A stretch of DNA of 45,660 nucleotides from Bacteroidota bacterium (GCA_027593245.1 JAQCJC010000008.1:1-45660); one strand, 5' to 3'; counted from the first letter of the stretch, positions 26,364-36,189 are shown. The notes: generated by a model not told the origin, from the letters alone. Numbers and translations are program-made.

Positions 26364-28739
26364 TTATTTTTTGGTGACGTCATTTATTCCTTCCTGTAAA
26401 AGTTTTTCAACTTCATCCTCAGTTCCGTAATATGATTTTTTTTTAATGATCTCAACGCCATTTTCGGTTGTAACACTTGTGATGCTAGCTGTAACATTTT
26501 CTGTATCAACCGCATCAATTGAAACATTCAATTCAACTTCATGGGTTGTCATTGCCGTTGCTTCTTCTGTATGTCCCCCTAAAATTGGCGCAATTACTAA
26601 GCCTATCAAACATGTAAGTTTGATTAAAATATTCATTGATGGCCCTGAAGTGTCTTTGAATGGATCACCTACCGTATCTCCAGTTACTGCTGCTTTGTGC
26701 GCATCAGAGCCTTTGAAGGTCATTTTACCATTAATTTCTACCCCTGCTTCAAAAGATTTTTTAGCATTGTCCCAAGCACCTCCGGCATTGTTTTGGAAAA
26801 TTGCCCAAAGTACACCAGAAACTGTAACACCAGCCATATAGCCTCCAAGCATTTCGGCGATGGCTAATGAATCCATACCGAAAATCATAGGAACAAAAGC
26901 TATAATAAGCGGAAAGCCTATTGTCAATAATCCAGGCAACATCATTTCTTTAAGAGAGGCTTGCGTTGAAATCGCAACACATTTGTCGTATTCTGGGGTC
27001 CCAGTACCTTCCATGATCCCTGCAATTTCTTTGAATTGACGTCTCACTTCTTGTACCATTTCCATAGCCGCTTTTCCAACAGCATTCATCGCAAGAGCAG
27101 AGAATACCACAGGCACCATTCCACCAACAAAAAGCATAGCAAGAACAGGAGCCTTAAAAATATTAATCCCGTCGATCCCGGTAAAGGTAACATAGGCCGC
27201 AAATAATGCTAAAGAGGTTAACGCTGCCGAAGCAATCGCAAATCCTTTTCCTGTAGCAGCGGTTGTATTTCCTACAGAATCGAGTATGTCTGTACGTTCA
27301 CGTACAATTGGTTCTTGTTCACTCATTTCAGCAATACCGCCAGCATTATCAGAAATTGGTCCAAATGCATCGATTGCCAATTGCATAGCTGTAGTTGCCA
27401 TCATTGCTGAAGCCGCTAAAGCTACTCCATAAAAACCAGCAAAACCGTAAGAGGCCCAAATGGCACCAGCAAACAATAATACTGATGGAAATGTTGAAAT
27501 CATACCAGTTGCTAAACCTGCAATGATATTTGTTCCTGCACCGGTACTCGATTGTTGTACAATCTTTAGAATTGGTGCTTTACCAAGTCCTGTGTAATAT
27601 TCAGTTACTGAAGAAATAACCGCGCCAACAACAAGTCCAACTAAAGTTGCATAAAACACACGCATTGATGATATGTCTTGCAAACCTTCGCCAAAAAATT
27701 CCATTTGCATGGTTTCAGGCAACATCCATGTTACAAGTCCATAACAAGAAATGGCTACAAGAATAATTGAAGTCCAATTCCCTTTGTTAAGTGCGCCCAT
27801 AACTTGAGCCTCCTTAGCTTCATTACTTTTAATTTTCACTAATAAAGTTCCTATAATAGAGATGATTATCCCAGCGCCTGCAATAGCCATAGGTAATAAA
27901 ATTGGGCCAATTCCACCAAAGTCATCTGAAATACTTCCACCCATATCGTTAATCACATAGTTACCAAGGACCATCGCCGCAAGAACAGTTGCAACATATG
28001 AACCAAATAAATCTGCACCCATTCCGGCTACATCTCCAACGTTATCACCAACATTATCTGCAATTGTTGCAGGGTTTCTAGGGTCATCTTCAGGAATTCC
28101 TGCCTCAACTTTTCCAACCAAATCAGCACCCACATCAGCAGCTTTGGTGTAAATACCTCCACCAACTCGAGCAAAGAGTGCAATAGATTCAGCACCAAGT
28201 GAAAATCCAGCAAGTGTTTCAAGAACAATAGTCATATCCATTGTACTGGTCCATTGACCATCCATAAAGAAATGGAAGAAAATTATAAAAAATACCGTTA
28301 AACCTAAAACTGCAAGACCAGCAACACCAAGACCCATTACCGTTCCGCCACCAAAAGAAATTTTTAGTGCATTAGGAAGACTGGTTTTTGCGGCTTGGGT
28401 AGTTCTGACATTAGTTTTTGTAGCGATTTTCATTCCAATATTCCCTGCATATGCAGAAAAAATAGCACCAAAAATAAAGGCAACTACTATGAGTATATGT
28501 GTTGTCGGAACGATAAATGATACTGCCGCAAGTGCGATACTTACTACCAAAACAAAAATTGAGAGCAGTCTGTATTCTGCTCTTAAAAAGGCTAAAGCAC
28601 CTTCATAGATGTAGTCAGAAATTTCCTTCATCTTACCATCTCCTGCATCTTGCTTCATTACCCAGGACTGCTTTGTCCACATGTAAACTAATCCTAATAC
28701 TGCCATCACAATTGGCATGTATATCATCATTGATTCCAT
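26364..28739 (-). CDS. hppA: Membrane-bound ion-pumping pyrophosphatase
   Basis: A 791-residue integral membrane PPase that couples PPi hydrolysis to Na+ and/or H+ export. The catalytic loop [19 protein letters not shown] is intact, and there are about 16 hydrophobic segments. The [10 protein letters not shown] motif carries Ala at the position that is Lys in K+-independent enzymes, so a K+-dependent type is expected. Whether it pumps Na+, H+ or both is not certain from the sequence; Na+ is common in marine Flavobacteria. After the last membrane segment there is a soluble C-terminal extension of about 60 residues ([10 protein letters not shown] ... EGINDVTKK), which makes it longer than most members. 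Confidence 0.97.
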   Translation of the reverse strand: MESMMIYMPIVMAVLGLVYMWTKQSWVMKQDAGDGKMKEISDYIYEGALAFLRAEYRLLSIFVLVVSIALAAVSFIVPTTHILIVVAFIFGAIFSAYAGNIGMKIATKTNVRTTQAAKTSLPNALKISFGGGTVMGLGVAGLAVLGLTVFFIIFFHFFMDGQWTSTMDMTIVLETLAGFSLGAESIALFARVGGGIYTKAADVGADLVGKVEAGIPEDDPRNPATIADNVGDNVGDVAGMGADLFGSYVATVLAAMVLGNYVINDMGGSISDDFGGIGPILLPMAIAGAGIIISIIGTLLVKIKSNEAKEAQVMGALNKGNWTSIILVAISCYGLVTWMLPETMQMEFFGEGLQDISSMRVFYATLVGLVVGAVISSVTEYYTGLGKAPILKIVQQSSTGAGTNIIAGLATGMISTFPSVLLFAGAIWASYGFAGFYGVALAASAMMATTAMQLAIDAFGPISDNAGGIAEMSEQEPIVRERTDILDSVGNTTAATGKGFAIASAALTSLALFAAYVTFTGIDGINIFKAPVLAMLFVGGMVPVVFSALAMNAVGKAAMEMVQEVRRQFKEIAGIMEGTGTPEYDKCVAISTQASLKEMMLPGLLTIGFPLIIAFVPMIFGMDSLAIAEMLGGYMAGVTVSGVLWAIFQNNAGGAWDNAKKSFEAGVEINGKMTFKGSDAHKAAVTGDTVGDPFKDTSGPSMNILIKLTCLIGLVIAPILGGHTEEATAMTTHEVELNVSIDAVDTENVTASITSVTTENGVEIIKKKSYYGTEDEVEKLLQEGINDVTKK

Positions 28740-28768
28740 AATTTAATTTTAATTTATTTTAAAGGCCA

Positions 28769-28776
28769 CAAATGTA
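28769..28776 (-). promoter_or_regulatory. -7 element of the hppA promoter
   Basis: On the minus strand TACATTTG (28776-28769) matches TAnnTTTG exactly, 29 bases before the hppA ATG. The -33 region is T-rich without a clear TTG. Confidence 0.5.
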
Positions 28777-28834
28777 ATGAATTGAATAAGAATAGAAAAA
28801 CCTATTTTTTTACTTTTTTTAGAACCCCTGTAAT

Positions 28835-29812
28835 TTATTTATACAGTACTTTTTTTACGGCCTTAACAACATCATTGCTGTTAGGTAACCACTCCTCCAA
28901 TAAAACAGGAGAATAAGGCGCAGGTGTATCCGCTGTGTTTATTTTAATGATCGGTGCATCGAGATAGTCAAAAGCTTTTTGCTGCACTTGATATGTAATT
29001 TCTGTTGAAACATTTCCAAAGGGCCATGCTTCTTCCAAAATAACAAGTCTATTTGTTTTTTTAACAGATTGCAAAATTGAATTGATATCCAATGGACGTA
29101 CAGTTCTTAAGTCAATAACTTCACAAGAAATACCTTCTTTTTCTAAATCATCTGCTGCCTTGTATGCTTCTTTTATAATTTTACCAAATGAAACTACGGT
29201 CACATCAGTTCCTGCTCTTTTAATTTCAGCAACTCCAATAGGTAAAACATACTCCCCTTCAGGAACCTCACCTTTATCGCCATACATTTGCTCACTTTCC
29301 ATAAATATGACTGGATCATCGTCGCGAATTGCTGCTTTAAGTAAACCTTTTGCATCGTATGGGTTGGAAGGTACTATTACTTTAAGCCCTGGACAGTTTG
29401 CATACCAACTCTCGAAAGCCTGGGAGTGGGTAGCAGCCAATTGCCCTGCCGAAGCCGTTGGGCCTCTAAATACAATAGGGCACTTAAACTGACCTCCAGA
29501 CATTTGTCTAATTTTAGCAGCGTTATTAATGATTTGATCTATGCCTACTAATGAGAAATTAAACGTCATAAACTCCACGATTGGTCTGTTGCCAGTCATC
29601 GTAGACCCTACAGCTATTCCTGAAAAACCAAGCTCTGCAATTGGAGTGTCAATCACACGCTTTTCGCCAAATTCATCAAGCATGCCTTTTGATGCTTTGT
29701 ATGCACCATTATATTCCGCAACTTCCTCGCCCATCAAATATATACTTTCATCACGACGCATTTCTTCGCTCATGGCTTCACAAATTGCTTCTCTAAACTG
29801 TATTGTTTTCAT
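28835..29812 (-). CDS. pdhB: Pyruvate dehydrogenase E1 component, beta subunit
   Basis: A 325-residue E1-beta of the pyruvate dehydrogenase type. It contains REAICEAMSEEM, GEEVAEYNGAYKASKGM, the ELGFSGIAVGS turn, and PFGNVSTEITYQVQQ. It pairs with an alpha subunit that is not in this window. The product feeds acetyl-CoA to the TCA cycle. It diverges from etfB, and the intergenic region carries a 24-bp palindrome. hppA follows with its own promoter candidate. Confidence 0.95.
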   Translation of the reverse strand: MKTIQFREAICEAMSEEMRRDESIYLMGEEVAEYNGAYKASKGMLDEFGEKRVIDTPIAELGFSGIAVGSTMTGNRPIVEFMTFNFSLVGIDQIINNAAKIRQMSGGQFKCPIVFRGPTASAGQLAATHSQAFESWYANCPGLKVIVPSNPYDAKGLLKAAIRDDDPVIFMESEQMYGDKGEVPEGEYVLPIGVAEIKRAGTDVTVVSFGKIIKEAYKAADDLEKEGISCEVIDLRTVRPLDINSILQSVKKTNRLVILEEAWPFGNVSTEITYQVQQKAFDYLDAPIIKINTADTPAPYSPVLLEEWLPNSNDVVKAVKKVLYK

Positions 29813-29831
29813 TCACTAATTTTTGATGGGG

Positions 29832-29839
29832 CAAAAATA
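29832..29839 (-). promoter_or_regulatory. -7 element of the pdhB promoter
   Basis: On the minus strand TATTTTTG (29839-29832) matches TAnnTTTG exactly, 19 bases before the start codon at 29812. No TTG is at the expected spacing. The palindrome at 29878-29901 begins 38 bases upstream of this element. Confidence 0.5.
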
Positions 29840-29877
29840 AGAATAATGTACAATAATAATTACATCATTTGTTTAAA

Positions 29878-29901
29878 ATTTCCTATGCATGCATAGGAAA
29901 T
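29878..29901. promoter_or_regulatory. 24-bp perfect palindrome, candidate operator between pdhB and etfB
   Basis: ATTTCCTATGCA is followed directly by its own reverse complement, giving a perfect inverted repeat with no spacer, centred at 29889/29890. It is the longest perfect palindrome noticed in the window outside terminators. It covers the -33 region expected for the etfB promoter, so a bound dimeric regulator would act on etfB and could also affect pdhB. The regulator is unknown. Confidence 0.65.
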
Positions 29902-29915
29902 ATGAACTTTTTTTG

Positions 29916-29923
29916 TACCTTCG
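29916..29923 (+). promoter_or_regulatory. -7 element of the etfB promoter
   Basis: TACCTTCG matches TAnnTTTG with one mismatch, and lies 37 bases before the etfB ATG. The palindrome occupies the place where a -33 TTG would be expected. Confidence 0.45.
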
Positions 29924-29960
29924 CTTAAATATTTAATAGAAACGTTAAAATACCCAAATA

Positions 29961-30707
29961 ATGAAAATATTAGTATGTATAAGCCATGTCCCTGACACCA
30001 CTTCAAAAATAAATTTTACTAATGATAATACTGCTTTCGACACCAATGGTGTTCAGTTTGTTATAAACCCCAATGATGAATTTGGTTTGACCAGAGCCAT
30101 GTGGTTTAAAGAAAAGCAAAACGCGACTGTCGATGTGGTAAATGTTGGTGGTCCAGAAACAGAATCAACCCTTAGAAAGGCCTTAGCCATAGGTGCTGAT
30201 GCTGCCTTTAGAATAAATACAACGCCTACAGATGGTTATGCAGTTGCTAAAGAACTTTCAAAAGTTGCAGTAGATGGAAATTACGACTTAATCATAGCGG
30301 GGCGTGAATCCATTGATTACAACGGCGGTATGGTTCCTGGGATGATGGCTGCCGAGCTAGGCGCCAGCTTTGTGAACAACTGTATTTCATTAGAAATTGA
30401 CGGTACTAATGCAACCGCAGTACGAGAAATTGACGGCGGAAAAGAAACACTATCAAGCACTTTACCCTTGGTCATAGGAGGTCAAAAAGGCTTAGTTGAA
30501 GAAAGTGATCTGAAAATTCCAAACATGCGTGGAATCATGATGGCCAGAAAAAAACCATTAACGGTTTTGGAACCAGCACAGCAACAAACATGTACATCAT
30601 CCGTAAAATTTGAAAAACCTGCTCCCAAAGGAGCAATCAAAATGGTTGATGCCGATAATATTGATGAACTTATTGATCTTTTGCATAACGAAGCGAAAGT
30701 CATCTAA
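29961..30707 (+). CDS. etfB: Electron transfer flavoprotein, beta subunit
   Basis: A 248-residue EtfB, the AMP-binding subunit of the flavoprotein that takes electrons from acyl-CoA and other dehydrogenases. Features are KILVCISHVPDTTSKI at the start, FVINPNDEFGLTRA, the ALAIGADAAFRI helix and RESIDYNGGMVPGMMA. The later SDLKIPNMRGIMMARKKPL is the C-terminal recognition region. It is followed after 12 bases by etfA. Confidence 0.96.
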   Translation: MKILVCISHVPDTTSKINFTNDNTAFDTNGVQFVINPNDEFGLTRAMWFKEKQNATVDVVNVGGPETESTLRKALAIGADAAFRINTTPTDGYAVAKELSKVAVDGNYDLIIAGRESIDYNGGMVPGMMAAELGASFVNNCISLEIDGTNATAVREIDGGKETLSSTLPLVIGGQKGLVEESDLKIPNMRGIMMARKKPLTVLEPAQQQTCTSSVKFEKPAPKGAIKMVDADNIDELIDLLHNEAKVI

Positions 30708-30719
30708 AATTTTAAAAAT

Positions 30720-31673
30720 ATGCCTGTACTTGTATATATAGAATCTGAAAATAAGATGTTTAAAAAAGCAGCTTTAGAAGTTGCTTCATATGGCAGAGCT
30801 GTAGCGAACACTCTAAACACCAGCCTGAGTGCTGTAGTTTTCAATACTGAAGACTGCTCGCAATTGGCTGACTATGGAGTTGATAAAGTATTGACAGTCA
30901 ATCACTCAAATGGTTTTAATGCAAAAGTGTATGCCGATGTTATTGCTCAAGCTGCTCTGAAAGAAAGCGCCAATGTAATTGTTTTAAGCAGCAGCGCTGA
31001 TAGTCGATACCTCGCTCCAATTTTGGCAGTAGGACTGAAAGCAGGATACGTGCCAAATGTTGTAGAGCTTCCCAAGACGCAACCCTTTTCAGTTAAAAGG
31101 ACAGCATTTAGTAACAAAGCATTTTGTGAAACACAAATCACAACAGAAGTTAAAATCATTGGTTTATCCAATAACGCTTTTGGCCTTATTGAGCACCCCA
31201 CGTCCTTGCAATCAGAAGCATTTTCACCACAAATTACATCGTCAGACATAAGTGTTGAAAAGGTAGATAAGGCAACAGACAAAGTTTCTATTGCAGACGC
31301 AGAAACTGTAGTTTCAGCAGGTAGGGGATTGAAAGGCCCTGAAAATTGGAATATGATCGAAGAACTTGCGGACGTACTTGGTGCTGCTACGGCTTGTTCA
31401 AAACCTGTTTCAGACTTAGGCTGGAGGCCACACAGTGAACACGTTGGTCAAACAGGGAAACCTGTTGCTAGCAATCTTTACATTGCCATAGGAATTTCTG
31501 GAGCTATTCAGCATTTGGCAGGAATAAACTCATCCAAAGTAAAAGTGGTGATAAATACTGACCCTGAGGCACCATTTTTTAAAGCTGCTGATTATGGCAT
31601 TGTAGGAGATGCCTTTGAGGTTGTGCCCAAATTGATTGAAAAACTTAAAACATTTAAAGCGCAAAACAGTTAA
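30720..31673 (+). CDS. etfA: Electron transfer flavoprotein, alpha subunit
   Basis: A 317-residue EtfA carrying FAD. The FAD-binding C-terminal domain is clear: VSAGRGLKGPENWNM, the SKPVSDLGWRPHSEHVGQTG segment, IAIGISGAIQHLAGI and INTDPEAPFFKAADYGIVGD. The N-terminal domain is the usual Rossmann-like part. It forms a heterodimer with EtfB; the downstream electron acceptor (ETF:quinone oxidoreductase) is not in this window. Confidence 0.96.
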   Translation: MPVLVYIESENKMFKKAALEVASYGRAVANTLNTSLSAVVFNTEDCSQLADYGVDKVLTVNHSNGFNAKVYADVIAQAALKESANVIVLSSSADSRYLAPILAVGLKAGYVPNVVELPKTQPFSVKRTAFSNKAFCETQITTEVKIIGLSNNAFGLIEHPTSLQSEAFSPQITSSDISVEKVDKATDKVSIADAETVVSAGRGLKGPENWNMIEELADVLGAATACSKPVSDLGWRPHSEHVGQTGKPVASNLYIAIGISGAIQHLAGINSSKVKVVINTDPEAPFFKAADYGIVGDAFEVVPKLIEKLKTFKAQNS

Positions 31674-31784
31674 TCTGTTTCACATTCAATTATTTATAAT
31701 TTACTTTTTAGTCCAATTTATTAAAACTTAGATGGTTAAGTTTGGTATTTTAGGAATTAAAACTGTTATTTGTTAGTACAAATA

Positions 31785-32399
31785 ATGAGCTTAGTCCGTC
31801 TTAACATAAAGGGTATATCGTACAGTCAAACGCAAAGCGGTGCTTATGCACTGATTCTCAGCGAGGTAGATGGTGAACGAAAACTCCCAATTGTGATTGG
31901 TGCATTTGAAGCACAGTCCATCGCAATACCTCTAGAGAAAGATATTCGACCACCAAGACCTTTGACACACGATTTGTTCAAAAATTTTTCAGACCGGTTC
32001 GATATTGTAGTCAAGCAGGTTATTATTCATAAGCTTGTCGATGGTGTATTTTATGCTTCTCTTATTTGCGAACGAGACAGCAAAGAAGAAGTTATTGATG
32101 CGCGTACAAGCGACGCCATCGCGCTTGCCTTACGCTTTTCTGCACCTATTTTTACCTACAAAAACATTCTCGAAAAAGCAGGTATTATTCTGAAAATTAA
32201 CCCTGACGATCCAGAAAAATCTGATGACACTCTTGTTTTTGAAGAAGTATCAATGGACACTTCTTCTGAAGATTTAGAGAAAGAAGATTCTTATAAAAAC
32301 CTTTCCCTAGCTGAACTTGAAGACCTACTTCAAAAAGCTGTTTCTGATGAAAATTATGAAGTTGCAGCAAAAATAAGAGACGAAATTTCAAAACGCTAA
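31785..32399 (+). CDS. Bifunctional nuclease family protein with C-terminal UVR motif
   Basis: A 204-residue protein. Residues ~1-135 are the bifunctional nuclease (DUF151/BFN) domain, with GAFEAQSIAIPLE and ARTSDAIALALRF. The end is a UVR motif (SLAELEDLLQKAVSDENYE, AAKIRDEISKR), the small helical hairpin that also occurs in UvrB/UvrC. I start at the ATG at 31785 (MSLVRLNIKG), the family start, and not at a TTG 5 codons upstream. The role in bacteria is unclear. It sits 11 bases before the transporter gene. Confidence 0.92.
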   Translation: MSLVRLNIKGISYSQTQSGAYALILSEVDGERKLPIVIGAFEAQSIAIPLEKDIRPPRPLTHDLFKNFSDRFDIVVKQVIIHKLVDGVFYASLICERDSKEEVIDARTSDAIALALRFSAPIFTYKNILEKAGIILKINPDDPEKSDDTLVFEEVSMDTSSEDLEKEDSYKNLSLAELEDLLQKAVSDENYEVAAKIRDEISKR

Positions 32400-32410
32400 G
32401 ATTAACTCAC

Positions 32411-33802
32411 ATGAATAAAGTAATTGCAGTATTTTTTACCATCAGCAGCCATACGCTTTTTGCACAAGATGGTGTGTCTCAAATAATTGAAAATCAAGGA
32501 TTTAGTCTAGATAGTTTCCTTAGAGGTATTCTTGGAATGGTCGTTCTTTTAGGGATTTGTATTGCTTTAAGCACCAACAGAAAAGCAATTAATTGGAGAA
32601 CCGTAGGGTTTGGCTTAGGGATACAATTGCTCTTAGCCTTGGCTGTATTGAAGGTTGAATTTGTTCAGAAAATATTCAAAGGAATAGGATCTATTTTTTT
32701 AGCGGTACTTGACTTTACTCAAAAAGGAACAGAATTTTTATTTGCAGCCTTTTCTACTGGTGAAATTGAAGCACCACTAAATACTTTTGCGATTTCAATT
32801 CTTCCTACTATTATTTTCTTTTCGGCCCTAACTTCTGTTTTATTTTACTTGGGTGTTATACAGAAAGTTGTGAAAATATTTGCTTGGCTATTAACAAAAT
32901 TACTTCAAGTTTCTGGGGCTGAGAGTCTAAGCGTAGCGGGGAATATTTTTTTAGGACAAACTGAAGCACCTCTGATGATAAAAGCTTATTTAGAAAAAAT
33001 GAACCGTTCCGAAATTCTATTGGTGATGATTGGTGGAATGGCAACTGTTGCAGGGGGTGTACTTGCCGCATATATTGGGTTTCTAGGGGGCGAAGACGAA
33101 ATTCTTAGACAGTATTATGCAAAACACCTTCTAACAGCATCTGTTATGGCAGCACCAGGGGCGATTGTAATCTCAAAAATTTTATACCCTCAAACCGAAG
33201 CCATCAATAACGATCTTGTAGTTTCGCAAGAAAAAGTGGGAACCAACATCCTGGATGCCATCGCTAATGGAACCACCGAAGGGCTTAAACTTGCCTTCAA
33301 TATAGGCGCCATGCTTCTGGTTTTTCTAGCATTTATAGCGATGCTCAACGGGATCTTGGGATGGTTAGGAGATTTTGGAGGCTTAAATGAATGGGTGCAG
33401 ACAAACACTCCATACCAACAGTTCTCGTTAGAACTGATACTTGGCTATGCTTTTGCACCACTAATGTGGCTCATCGGTATAGCAAAAGATGATGTCGCAC
33501 TTATGGGACAACTGCTCGGGATTAAACTCGCTGCCAGTGAGTTTGTAGGCTACATCCAACTTGCAGATCTTAAAGATCCTATGGCTTTAGTTCATCTTAA
33601 ATATGAAAAATCAATTATCATGGCAACCTATATGCTTTGCGGCTTTGCTAATTTCGCATCGATTGGAATTCAAGTTGGGGGAATTGGTTCATTAGCACCA
33701 GGGCAAAGAAAAACACTTTCTGAATTGGGAATGAAGGCTCTTGTAGGGGGAACCATTGCGTCCCTGCTATCTGCCACAATTGCTGGGCTTATCATAGGGT
33801 AA
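32411..33802 (+). CDS. CNT-family nucleoside transporter (NupC-like)
   Basis: A 463-residue concentrative nucleoside transporter. The hallmark NIFLGQTEAPLMIKAYL is in the middle. The C-terminal core has LMWLIGIAKDD, KLAASEFVGY and CGFANFASIGIQVGGIG. It imports nucleosides with Na+ or H+. The N-terminus carries a cleavable-looking leader (HTLFAQ) and ~20 polar residues before the first core helix, which is longer than E. coli NupC. It precedes thyA and folA, so salvage and thymidylate synthesis are grouped. Confidence 0.94.
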   Translation: MNKVIAVFFTISSHTLFAQDGVSQIIENQGFSLDSFLRGILGMVVLLGICIALSTNRKAINWRTVGFGLGIQLLLALAVLKVEFVQKIFKGIGSIFLAVLDFTQKGTEFLFAAFSTGEIEAPLNTFAISILPTIIFFSALTSVLFYLGVIQKVVKIFAWLLTKLLQVSGAESLSVAGNIFLGQTEAPLMIKAYLEKMNRSEILLVMIGGMATVAGGVLAAYIGFLGGEDEILRQYYAKHLLTASVMAAPGAIVISKILYPQTEAINNDLVVSQEKVGTNILDAIANGTTEGLKLAFNIGAMLLVFLAFIAMLNGILGWLGDFGGLNEWVQTNTPYQQFSLELILGYAFAPLMWLIGIAKDDVALMGQLLGIKLAASEFVGYIQLADLKDPMALVHLKYEKSIIMATYMLCGFANFASIGIQVGGIGSLAPGQRKTLSELGMKALVGGTIASLLSATIAGLIIG

Positions 33803-33897
33803 TAAAGCCGTTAATAACTTTTCAAATTAATCCCAAAACACGCTTTATAATCTTCTTAGCATTAATTATTTTTAAACTGTAATAACTAACCCTTTTT

Positions 33898-34722
33898 ATG
33901 AAGCAATATTTGGACTTAGTAAACCATGTTTTGGAACATGGGAATGAAAAGAGCGACCGTACGGGGACGGGAACAAAAAGTGTTTTTGGATACCAAATGC
34001 GTTTTGATCTAAGCAAAGGCTTTCCTATGGTGACAACAAAAAAACTTCACCTAAAATCTATTGTTCATGAACTATTGTGGTTTCTAAAAGGAGATACTAA
34101 TACAAAATATCTTACCGACAATGGCGTACGTATTTGGAATGAATGGGCAGACGATAATGGCGATTTAGGCCCAGTTTATGGCCACCAATGGCGTAACTGG
34201 AACAGTGACGAAATTGATCAAATTAAATCTGTTATCCACACCCTTAAAACAAACCCAAACAGCAGGAGAATGTTGGTTTCAGCATGGAACCCATCCGTTT
34301 TGCCAGATACCTCTAAATCTTTTTCAGAAAATGTAGCAAATGGAAAAGCAGCACTCCCGCCTTGCCATGCCTTTTTTCAATTTTATGTTCACCAAGGCAA
34401 GTTGTCTTGTCAGCTTTACCAGCGTAGTGCTGATATCTTTTTAGGAGTACCCTTCAATATTGCTTCTTATGCTTTATTTACCATGATGATGGCTCAAGTT
34501 TGTGGATACGAAGCTGGAGATTTTGTTCATACTTTTGGTGATGCGCATATCTATAGCAATCACTTAGAGCAGCTAGAATTGCAACGCTCAAGAGAACCAC
34601 ACCCCTTACCAAAAATGATCCTTAATCCTGAGGTAAAAGATATATTTGACTTTACTTTTGAAGACTTTACACTACTTGATTATAGTCATCACCCTCACAT
34701 CAAAGGCAAAGTTGCTGTATAA
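33898..34722 (+). CDS. thyA: Thymidylate synthase
   Basis: A 274-residue ThyA that methylates dUMP to dTMP using methylene-tetrahydrofolate. It has [16 protein letters not shown] (the phosphate-binding loop), the catalytic Cys156 in [30 protein letters not shown], and ends in GKVAV. Length is normal. The dihydrofolate reductase that recycles its product is the next gene. Confidence 0.98.
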   Translation: MKQYLDLVNHVLEHGNEKSDRTGTGTKSVFGYQMRFDLSKGFPMVTTKKLHLKSIVHELLWFLKGDTNTKYLTDNGVRIWNEWADDNGDLGPVYGHQWRNWNSDEIDQIKSVIHTLKTNPNSRRMLVSAWNPSVLPDTSKSFSENVANGKAALPPCHAFFQFYVHQGKLSCQLYQRSADIFLGVPFNIASYALFTMMMAQVCGYEAGDFVHTFGDAHIYSNHLEQLELQRSREPHPLPKMILNPEVKDIFDFTFEDFTLLDYSHHPHIKGKVAV

Positions 34723-34743
34723 TTTCATCTGAAAACGCTATTT

Positions 34744-35271
34744 TTGCGGACTAAGTTTAATCTATTGAACAAAGTAAAACATCAAATACTGACTATAATT
34801 GTTGCTGTATCAGAAAATCAAGTGATTGGTAAAGACAATGATTTGATTTGGAAATTGAGTTTGGACCTCAAACGCTTCAAATCATTAACTTCAGGGCATC
34901 ATATAATAATGGGGCGAAAAACATTTGAAAGTTTTCCAAAACCGCTGCCCAACAGAACACATGTGGTGATCACACGGCAAAAGGATTATAAAGCCCCGGA
35001 AGGTGTTATCGTTGTAAATTCATTAGAAAAAGCAATTCAGGCCTCAAAATCAGATTCATCACCATATATTATTGGAGGTGGAGATGTTTATAAACAAGCT
35101 TTAGCAATCGCAGACCGTGTTGAACTTACACGAGTTCATGCCCATTTTGAAGGAGATACCTTTTTTCCTGATTTGGATTTGAGTCAATGGAAAGAAAGCA
35201 ATAATAAATTCATTCACAAGGATGAGAATCATGCCTTTGACTTTAGTTTTATAACATACATAAGGCAATAA
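34744..35271 (+). CDS. folA: Dihydrofolate reductase (non-ATG start)
   Basis: A 160-175 residue DHFR reducing dihydrofolate to tetrahydrofolate. The family core begins TIIVAVSENQVIGKDNDLIWKL, then IIMGRKTFESFPKPLPNRTHVVITRQ and YIIGGGDVYKQAL. No ATG exists between the thyA stop and the core, so translation must begin at a non-ATG codon: the TTG at 34744, or the TTG at 34765 (NKVKHQ...), which is closer to the family start. The gene is in the same reading frame as thyA, 21 bases after its stop. I give the longest version. Confidence 0.93.
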   Translation: MRTKFNLLNKVKHQILTIIVAVSENQVIGKDNDLIWKLSLDLKRFKSLTSGHHIIMGRKTFESFPKPLPNRTHVVITRQKDYKAPEGVIVVNSLEKAIQASKSDSSPYIIGGGDVYKQALAIADRVELTRVHAHFEGDTFFPDLDLSQWKESNNKFIHKDENHAFDFSFITYIRQ

Positions 35272-35297
35272 TTTTTAAATTAATATAATATCAGAAG

Positions 35298-36182
35298 ATG
35301 AACGCATATATTTTTCCTGGTCAAGGCGCACAATTCTCAGGAATGGGACAAGAGCTATACGAACACTCTTCATTAGCTAAAAACATGTTTGAAGAAGCCA
35401 ATTCGATTTTAGGTTTCGACATTACCAAAACCATGTTTGAAGGAAGTGCAGAGGACCTGAAACAAACAAATGTAACACAACCAGCTATCTTTATCCACTC
35501 CGTGGTTTTAGCCAAAAGCATGGGTGATCGTTTCAAGCCTGAAATGGTTGCAGGACATTCTCTAGGTGAATTTTCAGCATTAGTTGCCAACAATACTTTA
35601 AGTTTTGAACATGGGTTAAAACTTGTAGCGCAACGTGCTGATGCCATGCAAAAAGCATGTGATTCAACAGAAGGGACTATGGCTGCTGTTTTAGGACTAG
35701 AAAATGAAGTAGTAGAATCTGTTTGTAAAGGCATTGAAGGGATTGTTGTTGCAGCCAACTACAATTGCCCTGGTCAATTGGTGATTTCAGGTGCAATTGA
35801 GCCGATTCATACTGCTTGTGAACTATTGAAAGAAAAAGGAGCGCGTCGTGCATTGGTCCTGCCCGTTGGCGGAGCATTTCATTCACCATTGATGGAGCCC
35901 GCTCGTGAACAGTTAGCTTCAGCTATTGAACAAACAATATTTAGCACACCAAGCTGTCCTATTTATCAAAATGTTACAGCAAATGCAGTTGATGATACTG
36001 CGAAAATCAAGACTAATTTGATTGCGCAACTTACCTCACCTGTACGTTGGACCCAGTCTGTAGAACAAATGATTGCTGACGGTGCTCAACACTTTATTGA
36101 GGTTGGCCCTGGTAAAGTGTTACAAGGATTGGTAAGAAAAATAAACAGAGAAGCAAACACAAGCGCAGCTGATTTAGAATAA
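35298..36182 (+). CDS. fabD: Malonyl CoA-acyl carrier protein transacylase
   Basis: A 294-residue FabD that loads malonyl groups onto ACP for fatty-acid synthesis. It opens with IFPGQGAQFSGMG, has the nucleophile Ser88 in GHSLGEF, and the active-site His in GGAFHSPLM. QNVTANAV and FIEVGPGKVLQGL are the late motifs. Length is as expected. It follows folA by 26 bases and lspA follows after 7. Confidence 0.97.
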   Translation: MNAYIFPGQGAQFSGMGQELYEHSSLAKNMFEEANSILGFDITKTMFEGSAEDLKQTNVTQPAIFIHSVVLAKSMGDRFKPEMVAGHSLGEFSALVANNTLSFEHGLKLVAQRADAMQKACDSTEGTMAAVLGLENEVVESVCKGIEGIVVAANYNCPGQLVISGAIEPIHTACELLKEKGARRALVLPVGGAFHSPLMEPAREQLASAIEQTIFSTPSCPIYQNVTANAVDDTAKIKTNLIAQLTSPVRWTQSVEQMIADGAQHFIEVGPGKVLQGLVRKINREANTSAADLE

Positions 36183-36189
36183 TAAGAAT

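Noticed and set aside
31770-31784. TTG start five codons upstream of the bifunctional nuclease ATG
   Set aside because: The ATG at 31785 opens the conserved MSLVRLNIKG; the TTG adds only five non-conserved residues.
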